In this document: in pieces, positions 17,295-28,705 of the stretch
Layout of the letters: each line of letters starts with the position of its first letter
Numbering within the stretch: position 1 is the first letter of the stretch
Assembly (NCBI RefSeq): GCF_005885635.1
Contig: NZ_VATY01000003.1
Location: forward strand, 414,507 to 478,506
Length of the DNA: 64,000 bases
Direction: 5' to 3'
Source of the DNA: Maribacter algarum (ex Zhang et al. 2020)
GTDB taxonomy: Bacteria > Bacteroidota > Bacteroidia > Flavobacteriales > Flavobacteriaceae
Notes under the pieces: generated by a model
The model's input: the letters and a program-made list of their open reading frames with translations, nothing else
What the model was told of the DNA's origin: nothing
The model's database searches: none
Program-made: the position numbers and the translations under genes

Positions 17295-20200
17295 TTAGAA
17301 TTTTAAAGCTTCTTTACGCGCCATGATTTCGTCGTATTCCTCTTTCGAGCCAACGATTATAGAATCATAATCTCGCATTCCTGTACCCGCTGGTATTTTG
17401 TGCCCAACAATTACATTCTCTTTCAGGCCTTCTAATGTATCTACCTTACCGCTAACCGCAGCTTCGTTTAATACCTTAGTAGTTTCCTGGAAGGACGCTG
17501 CAGAGATAAATGATTTGGTCTGTAATGACGCTCTTGTAATACCTTGAAGTATTGGAGTTGCTGTTGCAGCAACTGCATCCTTAGCGGTAACCAAGTTTTT
17601 ATCAGAACGCTTCAAAATAGAATTTTCATCTCTTAATTCACGAGCTGTAATAATTTGCCCAGCTTTAAGGTTTTCCGATTCTCCGGCGTCTTCAACTACT
17701 TTCTTTCCGTAGATTTCATCATTTTCTCTAATGAAATCATCCTTATGAATCAATTGATTCTCTAAGAAGATAGTATCGCCTGGATCTTGAACACGTACTT
17801 TACGCATCATCTGTCTTACCACTACTTCAAAGTGCTTGTCATTAATTTTAACACCTTGTAGACGATATACTTCCTGTACCTCGTTCACCAAATACTGTTG
17901 AACAGCAGATGGGCCTTTAATAGAAAGAATATCTTCAGGAGTAATTGAGCCATCAGAAAGTGGCATACCGGCACGAACGTAATCATTCTCTTGAACTAAG
18001 ATTTGATTCGAAAGTTTCACCAAGTATTTCTTGATTTCACCAAGTTTTGATTCAATGATAATCTCACGGTTACCTCTCTTGATTTTTCCGAAAGAAACAA
18101 CACCATCGATCTCAGATACCACTGCTGGATTAGATGGGTTACGAGCTTCAAACAATTCAGTAACTCTTGGAAGACCACCTGTAATATCACCTGCTTTAGC
18201 CGATTTACGTGGAATCTTAACCAAAATTTTACCTTCTTTGATTTTATCACCGTCGTCTACCATGATGTGCGAACCAACTGGTAAATTATATGAACGTAAG
18301 GTTTCTCCTTTACTATCCTGAATTAATAGTGTTGGAATTAACTTCTTGTTTCTAGATTCAGAAATTACTTTCTCTTGGAAACCGGTTTGCTCATCAATCT
18401 CAACTTGATAGGTTACCCCTTGATCAATGTTTTCATAAGCAATCTTTCCAGGGAATTCTGAAACAATAACACCGTTGTACGGATCCCAAGAACAAATTAC
18501 ATCACCTTTCTTCACTTTGGCTCCATTCTTAATAGAGATTTGAGAACCGTAAGGAATGTTATTTGTACTTAAAGTAATACCTGTTTTAGGATCTACTACT
18601 TTTAATTCGGAAGTTCTAGAAATAACGATTACCGCTTTATTGCCATCACTATCTTCGCCATTAACAGTTCTAAGATCTTCTATCTCAGCAACACCGTCAA
18701 ACTTGGCTTCAAGTTTATTCTCTTCAGAAATGTTACCAGCAATACCACCTACGTGGAAGGTACGTAAGGTAAGCTGTGTACCTGGTTCTCCAATCGACTG
18801 TGCAGCAACAACACCTACAGCTTCACCTCTTTGAACCATTTTGTTAGTAGAAAGGTTTCTACCATAACATTGTGCACAAATTCCTTTGGGAGCTTCACAT
18901 GTCAATGCCGAACGCACTTCAACCTTCTCAACAGGGGATTCTTCTATACGCTTGGCATCAGCTTCCATTATTTCTTGACCAGCAGAAAGTAATTGTTCTT
19001 CTGTCAATGGATTGTATACATCATGTAAAGAAACTCTACCTAAAATACGAGCTCCTAGAGATTCAACAACCTCTTCGTTCTTTTTCAAAGCAGAAACTTC
19101 AACACCCCTTAGTGTCTCGCAATCCGTGATATTTACAATGACATCTTGAGAAACATCAACCAAACGACGTGTTAAATACCCTGCATCTGCCGTTTTTAAT
19201 GCGGTATCTGCCAAACCTTTACGAGCACCGTGTGTTGATATAAAGTATTCCAAAATCGAAAGACCCTCTTTAAAGTTTGAAAGAATCGGGTTTTCGATAA
19301 TTTCACCACCTCCCGCAGTCGATTTTTTAGGCTTAGCCATCAATCCACGCATACCTGTCAACTGACGAATCTGCTCTTTCGAACCCCTTGCACCAGAATC
19401 AAGCATCATATATACCGAGTTGAATCCCTGTTGGTCTTCGCGTATACGCTTCATCGCTAATTCAGTAAGCTGGGCATTCGTTGATGTCCAAACATCAATT
19501 ACCTGATTGTAGCGCTCGTTGTTGGTAATAAGACCCATATTGTAGTTGGCCATAATTCCATCAACTTGTCCGTTTGCATCGGCAATCATCTCATGCTTCT
19601 CCTGTGGAATAATAATATCTCCTAAACTAAAGGACAATCCACCTTTGAATGCGAATTCGTATCCCATAGTCTTAATCTTGTCCAAGAATGCGGCGGTAGT
19701 TGGTACATCAGTAACAGCTAGTATTCCACCTATAATATCTCTCAAAGACTTCTTATTCAATACATCATTGATATATCCAGCAGCTTCTGGCACTTCGGTA
19801 TTGAATAAAACTCTACCTACCGTAGTTGGTATCACTTTATACACCAATTCACCTTCTTCGTTAAAGTCTTTCGCCCTAACTTTAATACCTGCATTAAGAC
19901 TTACCATTCCTTCATTAAGCGCAATGATAACTTCTTCAGCGGAATAGAACGTCAATCCTTCACCTAAAATAGGTACTTCAGTAGTTGATTTTCTTTCTTT
20001 AGTCATATAATATAGACCCAAGACCATATCCTGAGAAGGAACAGTGATAGGTGAACCATTTGCAGGGTTCAAAATATTATGTGATGCCAACATTAAAAGT
20101 TGTGCCTCTAAAATAGCCTCTGGTCCTAACGGAAGGTGTACAGCCATCTGGTCACCATCAAAATCCGCATTAAATGCAGTACAAACCAATGGGTGTAAAC

Positions 20201-21593
20201 GAATCGCCTTACCTTCAATAAGTTTTGGCTGGAACGCTTGAATACCCAAACGGTGTAATGTAGGAGCACGGTTTAGTAACACAGGGTGTCCTTTCAATAC
20301 ATTTTCAAGGATATCCCATACTACAGGCTCTTTCTTATCAATAATTTTCTTGGCAGATTTAACAGTCTTGACAATACCCCTTTCAATCAGCTTACGGATA
20401 ACAAAAGGCTTATAAAGTTCAGCAGCCATATCTTTAGGAAGTCCACATTCGAATAATTTCAATTCAGGACCAACAACAATTACCGAACGAGCAGAATAAT
20501 CCACACGCTTACCTAATAAGTTCTGACGGAAACGACCTTGCTTACCTTTCAATGAATCTGAAAGTGATTTCAATGGACGGTTTGATTCCGTTTTAACTGC
20601 AGATGCTTTACGGGTATTATCGAAAAGTGAATCAACAGCTTCCTGTAGCATACGCTTCTCATTTCTAAGAATAACTTCTGGTGCCTTGATTTCAACCAAT
20701 CTTTTCAAACGATTATTACGAATAATAACTCTTCTATAAAGGTCATTTAAATCTGAAGTAGCGAAACGACCACCATCTAGTGGTACTAAAGGACGTAATT
20801 CAGGTGGAATAACGGGAATTACTTTCATAATCATCCACTCTGGATTATTTTCACGATTCTCCTGAGATTCGCGCAATGCCTCAACAACTTGAAGACGTTT
20901 TAAAGCCTCAGTTTTACGTTGCTTTGAAGTTTCAGTATTCGCTTTATGACGTAAGCTAAATGATAAATCTTTAAGGTCTATTCTAGCTAAAAGATCAATT
21001 AAACACTCCGCACCCATTTTAGCGATAAACTTATTTGGGTCGGTGTCATCTAAATATTGATTTTCCTGCGGAATTTCCTCGATGATATTCAAGTACTCTT
21101 CTTCCGTTAGGAAATCCATCTTATTGATTTCTTCCCCTTCAGGACCTTTTGCAATACCTGGCTGAATTACTACGTATCTTTCGTAGTAAATAATCATGTC
21201 TAACTTCTTAGATGGAAGACCTAACAAGTACCCTATTTTATTTGGTAATGAACGGAAGTACCAGATATGAGCAACAGGAACAACCAAATTGATATGCCCC
21301 ACTCTATCGCGACGTACTTTCTTTTCGGTAACCTCCACACCACAACGGTCACAAACAATACCGCGGTAACGGATTCGCTTATACTTTCCACAAGCACACT
21401 CGTAATCCTTTACAGGACCAAAAATACGCTCACAGAATAGTCCGTCACGTTCGGGCTTGTGAGTTCTGTAGTTAATAGTTTCAGGTTTCAAAACCTCACC
21501 TCTTGACTCAGCCAAAATTGCTTCTGGAGATGCCAAACCGATTGAAATCTTATCAAACCTTTTTTGCGGTGTATTATCGTTTATTCTTGCCAT
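17295..21593 (-). CDS. rpoC: DNA-directed RNA polymerase subunit beta'
   Basis: 1432 residues, full length for the Bacteroidota form. The N-terminal zinc-binding cysteines are at 66, 68, 81 and 84 (CACGK...CDRCG). The catalytic Mg2+ motif NADFDGDQM is at 475-483 with Asp477, 479 and 481. The bridge-helix and trigger-loop region ([20 protein letters not shown]) is intact. It follows rpoB by 58 bases and forms with it the catalytic core of RNA polymerase. The operon ends at the terminator just downstream. Confidence 0.99.
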   Translation of the reverse strand: MARINDNTPQKRFDKISIGLASPEAILAESRGEVLKPETINYRTHKPERDGLFCERIFGPVKDYECACGKYKRIRYRGIVCDRCGVEVTEKKVRRDRVGHINLVVPVAHIWYFRSLPNKIGYLLGLPSKKLDMIIYYERYVVIQPGIAKGPEGEEINKMDFLTEEEYLNIIEEIPQENQYLDDTDPNKFIAKMGAECLIDLLARIDLKDLSFSLRHKANTETSKQRKTEALKRLQVVEALRESQENRENNPEWMIMKVIPVIPPELRPLVPLDGGRFATSDLNDLYRRVIIRNNRLKRLVEIKAPEVILRNEKRMLQEAVDSLFDNTRKASAVKTESNRPLKSLSDSLKGKQGRFRQNLLGKRVDYSARSVIVVGPELKLFECGLPKDMAAELYKPFVIRKLIERGIVKTVKSAKKIIDKKEPVVWDILENVLKGHPVLLNRAPTLHRLGIQAFQPKLIEGKAIRLHPLVCTAFNADFDGDQMAVHLPLGPEAILEAQLLMLASHNILNPANGSPITVPSQDMVLGLYYMTKERKSTTEVPILGEGLTFYSAEEVIIALNEGMVSLNAGIKVRAKDFNEEGELVYKVIPTTVGRVLFNTEVPEAAGYINDVLNKKSLRDIIGGILAVTDVPTTAAFLDKIKTMGYEFAFKGGLSFSLGDIIIPQEKHEMIADANGQVDGIMANYNMGLITNNERYNQVIDVWTSTNAQLTELAMKRIREDQQGFNSVYMMLDSGARGSKEQIRQLTGMRGLMAKPKKSTAGGGEIIENPILSNFKEGLSILEYFISTHGARKGLADTALKTADAGYLTRRLVDVSQDVIVNITDCETLRGVEVSALKKNEEVVESLGARILGRVSLHDVYNPLTEEQLLSAGQEIMEADAKRIEESPVEKVEVRSALTCEAPKGICAQCYGRNLSTNKMVQRGEAVGVVAAQSIGEPGTQLTLRTFHVGGIAGNISEENKLEAKFDGVAEIEDLRTVNGEDSDGNKAVIVISRTSELKVVDPKTGITLSTNNIPYGSQISIKNGAKVKKGDVICSWDPYNGVIVSEFPGKIAYENIDQGVTYQVEIDEQTGFQEKVISESRNKKLIPTLLIQDSKGETLRSYNLPVGSHIMVDDGDKIKEGKILVKIPRKSAKAGDITGGLPRVTELFEARNPSNPAVVSEIDGVVSFGKIKRGNREIIIESKLGEIKKYLVKLSNQILVQENDYVRAGMPLSDGSITPEDILSIKGPSAVQQYLVNEVQEVYRLQGVKINDKHFEVVVRQMMRKVRVQDPGDTIFLENQLIHKDDFIRENDEIYGKKVVEDAGESENLKAGQIITARELRDENSILKRSDKNLVTAKDAVAATATPILQGITRASLQTKSFISAASFQETTKVLNEAAVSGKVDTLEGLKENVIVGHKIPAGTGMRDYDSIIVGSKEEYDEIMARKEALKF

Positions 21594-21651
21594 AATTCTA
21601 TGGTGATAATTTTAATGTGTTATTCTAAATAGTGTTCAAAACCGGTATTAC

Positions 21652-24600
21652 CTACTCTTCAAGTCTAATATCCAAACCTAAACCTTTAAGTTCGTGCATC
21701 AATACATTGAAAGATTCTGGTAAACCAGGCTCTGGCATGGTCTCTCCTTTGACAATTGATTCGTAGGTCTTAGCTCTACCAATTACGTCATCAGATTTTA
21801 CCGTCAATATTTCTCTTAGGGTAGCAGAAGCACCATATGCTTCTAATGCCCAAACTTCCATTTCTCCAAAACGCTGACCACCAAATTGTGCTTTACCACC
21901 TAATGGTTGTTGTGTAATTAAAGAGTAAGGACCTATTGAACGTGCGTGCATCTTATCGTCTACCATGTGACCTAGCTTCAACATATAAATCACACCCACG
22001 GTTGCAGGTTGATCAAAACGTTGACCTGTTCCACCATCATAAAGATAGGTATGTCCAAATCTCGGAATACCTGCTTCATCAGTATAGGCATTGATTTCAT
22101 CTAGGGTTGCACCATCGAAAATTGGCGTTCCGAACTTCTTACCTAATTTCAAACCTGCCCAACCAAGAACGGTTTCATAAATTTGACCGATGTTCATACG
22201 AGATGGTACACCTAAAGGATTCAATACGATATCAACTGGAGTTCCATCTTCTAAGAAAGGCATATCCTCTTGACGTACAATTCTAGAAACAATACCCTTG
22301 TTTCCGTGACGACCTGCCATCTTATCACCAACTTTCAGTTTACGTTTTTTAGCAACGTATACTTTAGCCAGCTTTATAATTCCTGCTGGTAATTCATCAC
22401 CTACAGAGATGGTAAACTTATCTCTCCTCAAGTTTCCTTGAAGATCGTTCAATTTAATCTTGTAGTTATGAAGTAAATCAGCAACAGAAGCATTTGTAGC
22501 TTTATCAGTTGTCCAGCTTCCACCTACTAAATGAGCGAAATCATCAACAGCGTTTAACATTTTCATCGTGTACTTCTTACCTTTAGGAAGTACTTCCTCT
22601 CCCAAATCATTTAAGACACCTTGTGATGTTTTTCCGTTAATAATAGAGAATAGCTTCTCAACCAAAATATCTTTCAGTTGCTCAAACTTCACTTCATATT
22701 CCAACTCAAGTGTTGTAATTGCCTCCTTATCTTCAGAACGCTTGCGCTTATCTTTAATAGAACGAGAGAACAATTTCTTTTCGATAACAACACCTCTTAA
22801 AGAAGGAGAAGCTTTTAACGATGCATCTTTTACATCACCCGCCTTATCACCGAAAATAGCCCGAAGTAGTTTTTCTTCCGGAGTTGGATCCGACTCTCCT
22901 TTCGGAGTAATCTTACCTATTAATATGTCTCCAGGTTTCACTTCTGCACCGATACGAATCATTCCATTTTCGTCAAGGTCTTTGGTTGCCTCCTCAGAAA
23001 CATTAGGAATGTCATGCGTCAATTCTTCAGCTCCTAATTTTGTATCACGAACATCCAAAGAATATTCATCAACATGAATCGAAGTAAAGATATCCTCACG
23101 AACTACTTTTTCAGAAATTACAATCGCATCTTCAAAGTTATATCCTTTCCAAGGCATGAAGGCAACAGTAAGGTTTCTACCTAATGCTAATTCACCTTTT
23201 TCAGTTGCATATCCTTCACAAAGGACTTGACCTTTCTTAACCTTATCGCCTTTTTGAACGATTGGTTTCAAGTTGATGCTTGTACCTTGGTTTGTTTTTC
23301 TAAACTTCACCAATTTATAAGATTTTGAATCTTCTTCAAAACTTACTAATCTCTCAGCATCCGTTCTCTTATACTTTACCGTTATTTTCTGAGCATCAAC
23401 ATATTCAATAACCCCATCACCCTCTGCATTAATCAATACACGAGAATCAGATGCAACTTGACGCTCCAAACCTGTACCAACAATCGGAGACTGTGGTTTT
23501 AATAATGGAACCGCCTGACGCATCATGTTTGACCCCATCAAAGCACGATTCGCATCATCATGTTCCAAGAAAGGAATCAATGAGGCTGAAATCGATGCAA
23601 TTTGATTTGGAGCAACATCAGTATAGTTAATTTCTGATGGGTCAACTACTGGAAAATCTCCTTCTTCGCGAGCAATCACCTTCTCGCTATCAATTTGCCC
23701 ATTATCTTTCATAGGGATGTTTGCTTGCGCAATTTTCATTCCCTCTTCCTCCTCAGCACTTAAGTAAACATACTCCTTTGTGTTTACCTTGGTTTTATCA
23801 ACCTTACGATACGGAGTTTCTAGAAAACCCATTGGGTTCACCTTAGCAAAAACAGCCAAAGAAGAAATTAAACCAATATTCGGACCCTCCGGTGTTTCAA
23901 TCGGACAAAGTCTTCCATAGTGTGTATAGTGAACATCACGAACTTCAAAACCTGCTCTTTCTCTTGAAAGTCCGCCTGGTCCCAATGCTGATAATCTTCT
24001 CTTGTGCGTAATCTCCGCTAATGGATTTGTTTGATCCATAAACTGAGATAACTGGTTTGTTCCGAAGAAAGAATTAATAACGGAAGACAAAGTCTTTGCA
24101 TTAATTAAATCAATCGGTGTAAACACTTCATTATCTCGAACGTTCATACGTTCACGAATAGTTCTTGCCATTCGCGCTAGACCAACTCCGAACTGAGAAG
24201 ACAACTGCTCACCTACAGTACGTACTCGACGGTTTGAAAGGTGATCAATATCATCAATCTCTGCCTTGGAGTTAATCAGCTCAATCAAATACTTGATAAT
24301 AGTAATGATATCTTCTTTGGTCAAGACCTGCTTGTCCATTCCGATATCTAACTGTAATTTCTTATTCATTCTATAACGTCCGACTTCACCTAAGTTGTAA
24401 CGTTGATCTGAGAAGAACAATTTGTCAATTATACCACGAGCAGTCTCCTCATCAGGCGGTTCTGCATTACGTAATTGACGGTATATATGTTCCACGGCCT
24501 CCTTCTCAGAGTTCGTAGGGTCTTTTTGTAATGTATTATGAATAATTGCGTAGTCAGACTGCGCATTATTTTCTTTATGAAGAAGGACAGTTTTCACATC

Positions 24601-25461
24601 GGCCTCCATAATCTCTGCAATGTGCTCTTTCTCTAAAATTGTATCGCGATCTAATACGATTTCATTTCTTTCGATAGATACAACTTCACCTGTATCTTCA
24701 TCAACAAAATCTTCATGCCAAGTGTTCAAGACTCTAGCCGCCAATTTTCGACCTAAAACTTTTTTCAAACCTGCATTAGAAACTTTTACCTCTTCGGAGA
24801 GGTCAAAGATTTCCAAGATATCCTTATCACGCTCAAAGCCAATAGCCCTGAACAAGGTTGTAACAGGTAATTTTTTCTTTCTATCAATGTAAGCATACAT
24901 AACGCCATTGATATCAGTAGCAAATTCAATCCAAGAACCTTTAAAAGGAATTACCCTTGCCGAATATAACTTAGTTCCATTTGCATGGAAAGATTGTCCA
25001 AAGAAAACCCCTGGTGAACGGTGTAATTGAGAAACCACTACACGCTCAGCGCCATTTATTACGAATGTACCAGATGGGGTCATATAAGGAATTGTTCCTA
25101 AATACACATCTTGAACAATAGTTTCAAAATCTTCGTGCTCAGGATCGGTACAGTAAAGCTTCAGCCTAGCCTTTAGTGGTACGCTATAAGTCAAACCACG
25201 CTCGATACATTCTTGGATAGAATATCTAGGCGGGTCAATGAAGTAATCCAAAAACTCCAATACAAACTGGTTTCTGGTATCAGTAATTGGGAAATTCTCT
25301 TGGAAGGTATTGTACAAACCTTCATCTCCTCTTTCGTCAGATTTCGTCTCAAGTTGAAAAAAGTCTTGAAATGATTTAATCTGGATGTCCAAGAAATCCG
25401 GATATTCCGGTGTGTTCTTAGCGGATGCAAAATTTATTCTTTCAGTAGTGTTTGTGAACAT
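21652..25461 (-). CDS. rpoB: DNA-directed RNA polymerase subunit beta
   Basis: 1269 residues. Conserved landmarks are the rifampicin-region sequence ([32 protein letters not shown] in segments), the [11 protein letters not shown] block, and the C-terminal [15 protein letters not shown] and [24 protein letters not shown] motifs that contact beta' and the active site. It lies downstream of rplL with a 144-base gap that contains a long hairpin (25541-25582), where ribosomal and polymerase expression may be uncoupled. Inspection of the rifampicin region shows the usual sensitive-type residues; no resistance change stands out. Confidence 0.99.
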   Translation of the reverse strand: MFTNTTERINFASAKNTPEYPDFLDIQIKSFQDFFQLETKSDERGDEGLYNTFQENFPITDTRNQFVLEFLDYFIDPPRYSIQECIERGLTYSVPLKARLKLYCTDPEHEDFETIVQDVYLGTIPYMTPSGTFVINGAERVVVSQLHRSPGVFFGQSFHANGTKLYSARVIPFKGSWIEFATDINGVMYAYIDRKKKLPVTTLFRAIGFERDKDILEIFDLSEEVKVSNAGLKKVLGRKLAARVLNTWHEDFVDEDTGEVVSIERNEIVLDRDTILEKEHIAEIMEADVKTVLLHKENNAQSDYAIIHNTLQKDPTNSEKEAVEHIYRQLRNAEPPDEETARGIIDKLFFSDQRYNLGEVGRYRMNKKLQLDIGMDKQVLTKEDIITIIKYLIELINSKAEIDDIDHLSNRRVRTVGEQLSSQFGVGLARMARTIRERMNVRDNEVFTPIDLINAKTLSSVINSFFGTNQLSQFMDQTNPLAEITHKRRLSALGPGGLSRERAGFEVRDVHYTHYGRLCPIETPEGPNIGLISSLAVFAKVNPMGFLETPYRKVDKTKVNTKEYVYLSAEEEEGMKIAQANIPMKDNGQIDSEKVIAREEGDFPVVDPSEINYTDVAPNQIASISASLIPFLEHDDANRALMGSNMMRQAVPLLKPQSPIVGTGLERQVASDSRVLINAEGDGVIEYVDAQKITVKYKRTDAERLVSFEEDSKSYKLVKFRKTNQGTSINLKPIVQKGDKVKKGQVLCEGYATEKGELALGRNLTVAFMPWKGYNFEDAIVISEKVVREDIFTSIHVDEYSLDVRDTKLGAEELTHDIPNVSEEATKDLDENGMIRIGAEVKPGDILIGKITPKGESDPTPEEKLLRAIFGDKAGDVKDASLKASPSLRGVVIEKKLFSRSIKDKRKRSEDKEAITTLELEYEVKFEQLKDILVEKLFSIINGKTSQGVLNDLGEEVLPKGKKYTMKMLNAVDDFAHLVGGSWTTDKATNASVADLLHNYKIKLNDLQGNLRRDKFTISVGDELPAGIIKLAKVYVAKKRKLKVGDKMAGRHGNKGIVSRIVRQEDMPFLEDGTPVDIVLNPLGVPSRMNIGQIYETVLGWAGLKLGKKFGTPIFDGATLDEINAYTDEAGIPRFGHTYLYDGGTGQRFDQPATVGVIYMLKLGHMVDDKMHARSIGPYSLITQQPLGGKAQFGGQRFGEMEVWALEAYGASATLREILTVKSDDVIGRAKTYESIVKGETMPEPGLPESFNVLMHELKGLGLDIRLEE

Positions 25462-25540
25462 CTATGGACAGTATTTGATAGTGAATACTAAACTTTTGGG
25501 TTGTATATGACTTTATATACTTCGCTAAGTGTATAAAATA

Positions 25541-25582
25541 GGTTTAGGTCTGACCTCGCTGAAGCGTGGAAAGACCTAAACC
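25541..25582 (-). promoter_or_regulatory. Long hairpin in the rplL-rpoB gap (attenuator or processing site)
   Basis: A perfect 11-bp stem (GGTTTAGGTCT / AGACCTAAACC) encloses a 20-base loop with an inner CGCT-GAA-GCG mini-hairpin. One side also holds a self-complementary AGGTC-T-GACCT, so two folds compete. No strong U-run follows on the minus strand, so partial termination or RNase processing is more likely than full termination. Confidence 0.6.
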
Positions 25583-25605
25583 AAAAGTGCTATATGTTGT
25601 CGCTA

Positions 25606-25986
25606 TTATTTAAGCTCAACTTCCGCTCCTGCTTCTTCTAAAGATTTTTTGATTCCTTCAGCTTCGTCTTTAGCAACACCTTCCTTAACGGCTTTTGGTG
25701 CGCTATCAACGATGTCTTTAGCATCTTTCAATCCTAAACCAGTCAATTCCTTAACCAATTTAACAACTGCTAATTTTGAACCACCAGCAGCAGTTAAAAT
25801 TACGTCAAATTCTGACTTTTCCTCTGCGGCTTCTCCACCACCAGCGGCACCGCCACCAGCAGCAACAGCAACAGCAGCAGCTGCAGGCTCTATACCATAC
25901 TCATCTTTTAATATATCAGCTAATTCATTAACCTCTTTTACGGTTAAGTTAACCAACTGTTCTGCGAAATCTTTTAAATCTGCCAT
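25606..25986 (-). CDS. rplL: 50S ribosomal protein L7/L12
   Basis: 126 residues. An N-terminal dimerisation segment ([27 protein letters not shown]) is joined by an Ala/Gly-rich hinge ([17 protein letters not shown]) to the C-terminal factor-binding domain ([37 protein letters not shown] in segments), which recruits translational GTPases. It follows rplJ by 50 bases, the standard rplJL pair; several L7/L12 copies bind one L10 in the stalk. Confidence 0.98.
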   Translation of the reverse strand: MADLKDFAEQLVNLTVKEVNELADILKDEYGIEPAAAAVAVAAGGGAAGGGEAAEEKSEFDVILTAAGGSKLAVVKLVKELTGLGLKDAKDIVDSAPKAVKEGVAKDEAEGIKKSLEEAGAEVELK

Positions 25987-26036
25987 TTTTACTATCGTTT
26001 AATAAATTTTTAAAATATAATTGTTTTTAGTGCGTA

Positions 26037-26555
26037 CTATTCTTTTTCTGATAATGTTTTCAAAATTCCTGAAAGTTTACTACCACCAGATTTTAATCCG
26101 GAAATAACATTCTTAGCAGGAGATTGAAGTAATCCTATGATTTCTCCAATCATTTCTTCTTTAGACTTGATACTAACTAGTGTATCTAAGTTTTCATCAC
26201 CAATATAAATTGCTTCCTCAACAAAGGCTCCTTTTAAAAGAGGCTTATCCGCTTTCTTTCTAAAGTTCTTTATTAATTTTGCAGGAGCATTTCCTACCTC
26301 AGCGAACATTAAAGAAGTATTTCCTTTCAACACTTCAGGAAGTTCACCAAATTCTTTATCAGAAGCTTCCATTGCTTTCGCAAGCAAGGTATTTTTAACT
26401 ACCGCAAGCTTAACGTTTGCTTTGAAGCAAGCTCTTCTTAAATCAGAAGTGTTAAGAGCATCTAGGCCAGAAATATCCGCCAAGTAAATCGTAGAATTCT
26501 CCGCCAACTGCGTAGTTAAATCTTCTATAACCGTTGCTTTTTCTTCTCTTGTCAT
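26037..26555 (-). CDS. rplJ: 50S ribosomal protein L10
   Basis: 172 residues. L10 anchors L7/L12 dimers to the 23S stalk base. The N-terminal rRNA-binding part (MTREEKATVIEDLTTQLAENSTIYLADISGL) and the C-terminal L12-binding helix are present. It lies 25 bases after rplA, so no room exists for the long L10 autoregulatory leader known from other phyla; control could act through the rplK-rplA transcript instead. Confidence 0.97.
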   Translation of the reverse strand: MTREEKATVIEDLTTQLAENSTIYLADISGLDALNTSDLRRACFKANVKLAVVKNTLLAKAMEASDKEFGELPEVLKGNTSLMFAEVGNAPAKLIKNFRKKADKPLLKGAFVEEAIYIGDENLDTLVSIKSKEEMIGEIIGLLQSPAKNVISGLKSGGSKLSGILKTLSEKE

Positions 26556-26580
26556 ACTTATAACTTTTAACTACCGGTTA

Positions 26581-27270
26581 TTAAATTGTCTTTGGATCTA
26601 ACTGAACACTTGGACTCATGGTACTTGACATGAAAACGCTCTTCATGTAAACACCTTTAGATGATGTAGGCTTCAATTTGTTCAAAGTCTCTAATAACTC
26701 GCGTGCATTTCCAGCAATTTTGTCTGCCGAAAAAGATGCCTTACCAATTGCGGTATGAACTATACCTGTTTTATCTACTTTGAAATCAATCTTACCAGAT
26801 TTGACATCAGATACTGCCTTCGCAACATCCATTGTAACCGTTCCTGTTTTTGGATTAGGCATCAATCCTCTTGGTCCTAAAACACGTCCTAAAGGTCCTA
26901 ATTTACCCATTACACTTGGCATGGTGATGATAACATCAACATCTGTCCAACCGGCTTTAATTTTATCCAAATATTCTTGTAATCCAACAAAATCAGCACC
27001 AGCCTCTTTAGCCTCTGCTTCTTTATCTGGTGTTACCAAAGCCAAAACTTTTACATCTTTACCTGTTCCATGTGGAAGGGTAACAACCCCACGAACCATT
27101 TGATTAGCTTTTCTTGGATCTACACCCAAACGAACCGCTAAATCAACAGATGCGTCAAATTTTGTATTGGTTATCTCTTTTATCAAAGCGGAAGCTTCGT
27201 CCACAGAGTAAAGTTTATCTTTCTCTATTTTTGAATGAGCTTCTTTTTGCTTCTTCGTTAACTTTGCCAT
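26581..27270 (-). CDS. rplA: 50S ribosomal protein L1
   Basis: 229 residues, standard length. L1 forms the mobile stalk that moves deacylated tRNA from the E site. The sequence shows the typical blocks [35 protein letters not shown] and [21 protein letters not shown]. It is 20 bases downstream of rplK, and the pair is usually translated together and repressed by L1 in bacteria. Confidence 0.98.
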   Translation of the reverse strand: MAKLTKKQKEAHSKIEKDKLYSVDEASALIKEITNTKFDASVDLAVRLGVDPRKANQMVRGVVTLPHGTGKDVKVLALVTPDKEAEAKEAGADFVGLQEYLDKIKAGWTDVDVIITMPSVMGKLGPLGRVLGPRGLMPNPKTGTVTMDVAKAVSDVKSGKIDFKVDKTGIVHTAIGKASFSADKIAGNARELLETLNKLKPTSSKGVYMKSVFMSSTMSPSVQLDPKTI

Positions 27271-27290
27271 TTAAATTGCTTTATAAGATT

Positions 27291-27728
27291 TTAAAAAGGT
27301 CGTTTTCCGGCTACCTTCATACCCATTGAACGTGCAGTACCTGCAACCATACTCATAGCAGATTCAACAGTAAACGCATTAAGGTCTACCATTTTATCTT
27401 CAGCTATAGTCTTGATTTGATCCCAAGATACACTACCTAGTTTCACTCGGTTAGGTTCGCCAGATCCTTTTTTAATCTTAGCTGCTTCCATCAATTGAAC
27501 TGCCGCTGGCGGTGTTTTTACAACGAAGTCAAACGACTTGTCTTTATAGACGGTGATAACAACTGGTAAAACCTTACCTGGTTTATCCTGCGTACGAGCA
27601 TTAAACTGCTTACAGAACTCCATGATGTTAACGCCGGCAGCACCTAAGGCGGGTCCAACCGGTGGCGATGGATTCGCTGCACCTCCCCTAACTTGTAGTT
27701 TAACTACTTTACCTACTTCTTTTGCCAT
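27291..27728 (-). CDS. rplK: 50S ribosomal protein L11
   Basis: 145 residues. L11 binds the GTPase-associated region of 23S rRNA. The N-terminal domain ([35 protein letters not shown] in segments) carries the proline-rich helix targeted by thiopeptide antibiotics. The C-terminal RNA-binding domain ([10 protein letters not shown]) is complete. It begins 67 bases after nusG. Confidence 0.98.
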   Translation of the reverse strand: MAKEVGKVVKLQVRGGAANPSPPVGPALGAAGVNIMEFCKQFNARTQDKPGKVLPVVITVYKDKSFDFVVKTPPAAVQLMEAAKIKKGSGEPNRVKLGSVSWDQIKTIAEDKMVDLNAFTVESAMSMVAGTARSMGMKVAGKRPF

Positions 27729-27795
27729 TGTTTAAAATTAAATTGAAAGTGTGTCAATTGGAAGCAACACAACTTTTAAATATGTAACAATTTCT

Positions 27796-28347
27796 TTAAA
27801 TCTTTTCTACCTGCATATAGCTCAATTCCAATGGCGTTTTTCTTCCGAAAATCTTAACCATTACCTCAAGCTTACGCTTTTCTTCGTTGATCTTTTCAAC
27901 AGTTCCGTTAAAACCATTGAAAGGTCCATCAATTACCTTAACTGTCTCGCCAAAGACAAATGGAATAGCAACACTATCCGTGTTCACTGCCAATTCATCT
28001 ACTTTACCAAGCATTCTATTCACTTCAGACTTACGCAATGGAACAGGGTCACCTCCTTTGGTTTCACCTAAAAATCCAATTACGTTTGTAATGGAACGAA
28101 TAATGTGAATCATTTCACCGCCCAAGTTTGCCTTTATCATTATATAACCAGGAAAATAAACTCTTTCCTTGTTAATCTTCTTTCCATTTCTAATCTGCAC
28201 TACTTTTTCAGTAGGCACCAAAACATCCTCTAAATAGTCAGAAAAACCAAGACGGGATACCTCGCTTTCGATATATCCTTTGATTTTATTTTCTTGGCCG
28301 CTTACTGCTCTTACCACGTACCATTTTTTCTCCAATACTTCTGACAT
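27796..28347 (-). CDS. nusG: Transcription termination/antitermination protein NusG
   Basis: 183 residues: an N-terminal NGN domain (KKWYVVRAVSGQENKIKGYIE) and a C-terminal KOW domain (GETVKVIDGPFNGFNGTVEKI). NusG binds RNA polymerase and links it to Rho or the ribosome. It lies between secE (11 bases) and rplK in the conserved secE-nusG-rplK order. Confidence 0.98.
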   Translation of the reverse strand: MSEVLEKKWYVVRAVSGQENKIKGYIESEVSRLGFSDYLEDVLVPTEKVVQIRNGKKINKERVYFPGYIMIKANLGGEMIHIIRSITNVIGFLGETKGGDPVPLRKSEVNRMLGKVDELAVNTDSVAIPFVFGETVKVIDGPFNGFNGTVEKINEEKRKLEVMVKIFGRKTPLELSYMQVEKI

Positions 28348-28358
28348 AGGACTTTGGC

Positions 28359-28547
28359 TTAGTTTAATACGTTATCGAAATATAGTTTGATCAATTCACT
28401 AAAAACGGTATCTACACCCCAGGTTGCAAGAGCAAAAAGGATAGAGAAAACAGCCACAACAACCATCAAGTTAGAAGATTCTGCTCTTGACGGCAACGTA
28501 ACATTATTTCTCAGTTCCTCAACTGATTCTCTTATATATGTCAACAT
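28359..28547 (-). CDS. secE: Preprotein translocase subunit SecE
   Basis: 62 residues with a single C-terminal membrane segment (LMVVVAVFSILFALATWGVDTVF), the short form found in most bacteria outside the Enterobacteria. The amphipathic N-terminal part (YIRESVEELRNNVTLPSRAE) is typical. SecE clamps SecY in the Sec translocon. The gene follows tRNA-Trp and precedes nusG. Confidence 0.95.
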   Translation of the reverse strand: MLTYIRESVEELRNNVTLPSRAESSNLMVVVAVFSILFALATWGVDTVFSELIKLYFDNVLN

Positions 28548-28561
28548 ACTAATCTATTTTT

Positions 28562-28637
28562 TGGCACGGGAGGAGAGACTCGAACTCCCGACACCTGGTT
28601 TTGGAGACCAGTGCTCTACCAACTGAGCTACACCCGT
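28562..28637 (-). tRNA. tRNA-Trp (CCA anticodon)
   Basis: A 76-base cloverleaf with an encoded 3' CCA. The anticodon loop is CTCCAAA, giving anticodon CCA. The T-arm (GGGAG-TTCGAGT-CTCTC) and D-arm are clear; the acceptor stem has one T-T mismatch at 6:67. It sits between tuf and secE. Confidence 0.95.
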
Positions 28638-28654
28638 TTATATTTACATTGAAA

Positions 28655-28678
28655 GGTATCCGCCTGTTGGCGGACACC
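28655..28678. repeat. Small palindrome between tuf and tRNA-Trp
   Basis: TCCGCC-TGTT-GGCGGA (28659-28674) is a perfect 6-bp stem, extended to ten pairs by GGT/ACC around one mismatch. It lacks a U-run, so it is probably a processing hairpin or an interspersed palindrome rather than a terminator. Confidence 0.55.
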
Positions 28679-28705
28679 CTTAATGTATATTACTTTAAAA
28701 AGATC

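Noticed and set aside
22568-23077. A 169-codon plus-strand frame inside rpoB
   Set aside because: It is antisense to conserved rpoB sequence, Ser/Phe-rich as usual for such shadows, and matches no family I know.
28655-28678. The tuf-tRNA-Trp hairpin as a terminator
   Set aside because: There is no U-run on the minus strand, and tRNA-Trp, secE and nusG follow directly; a processing site or dispersed palindrome fits better.
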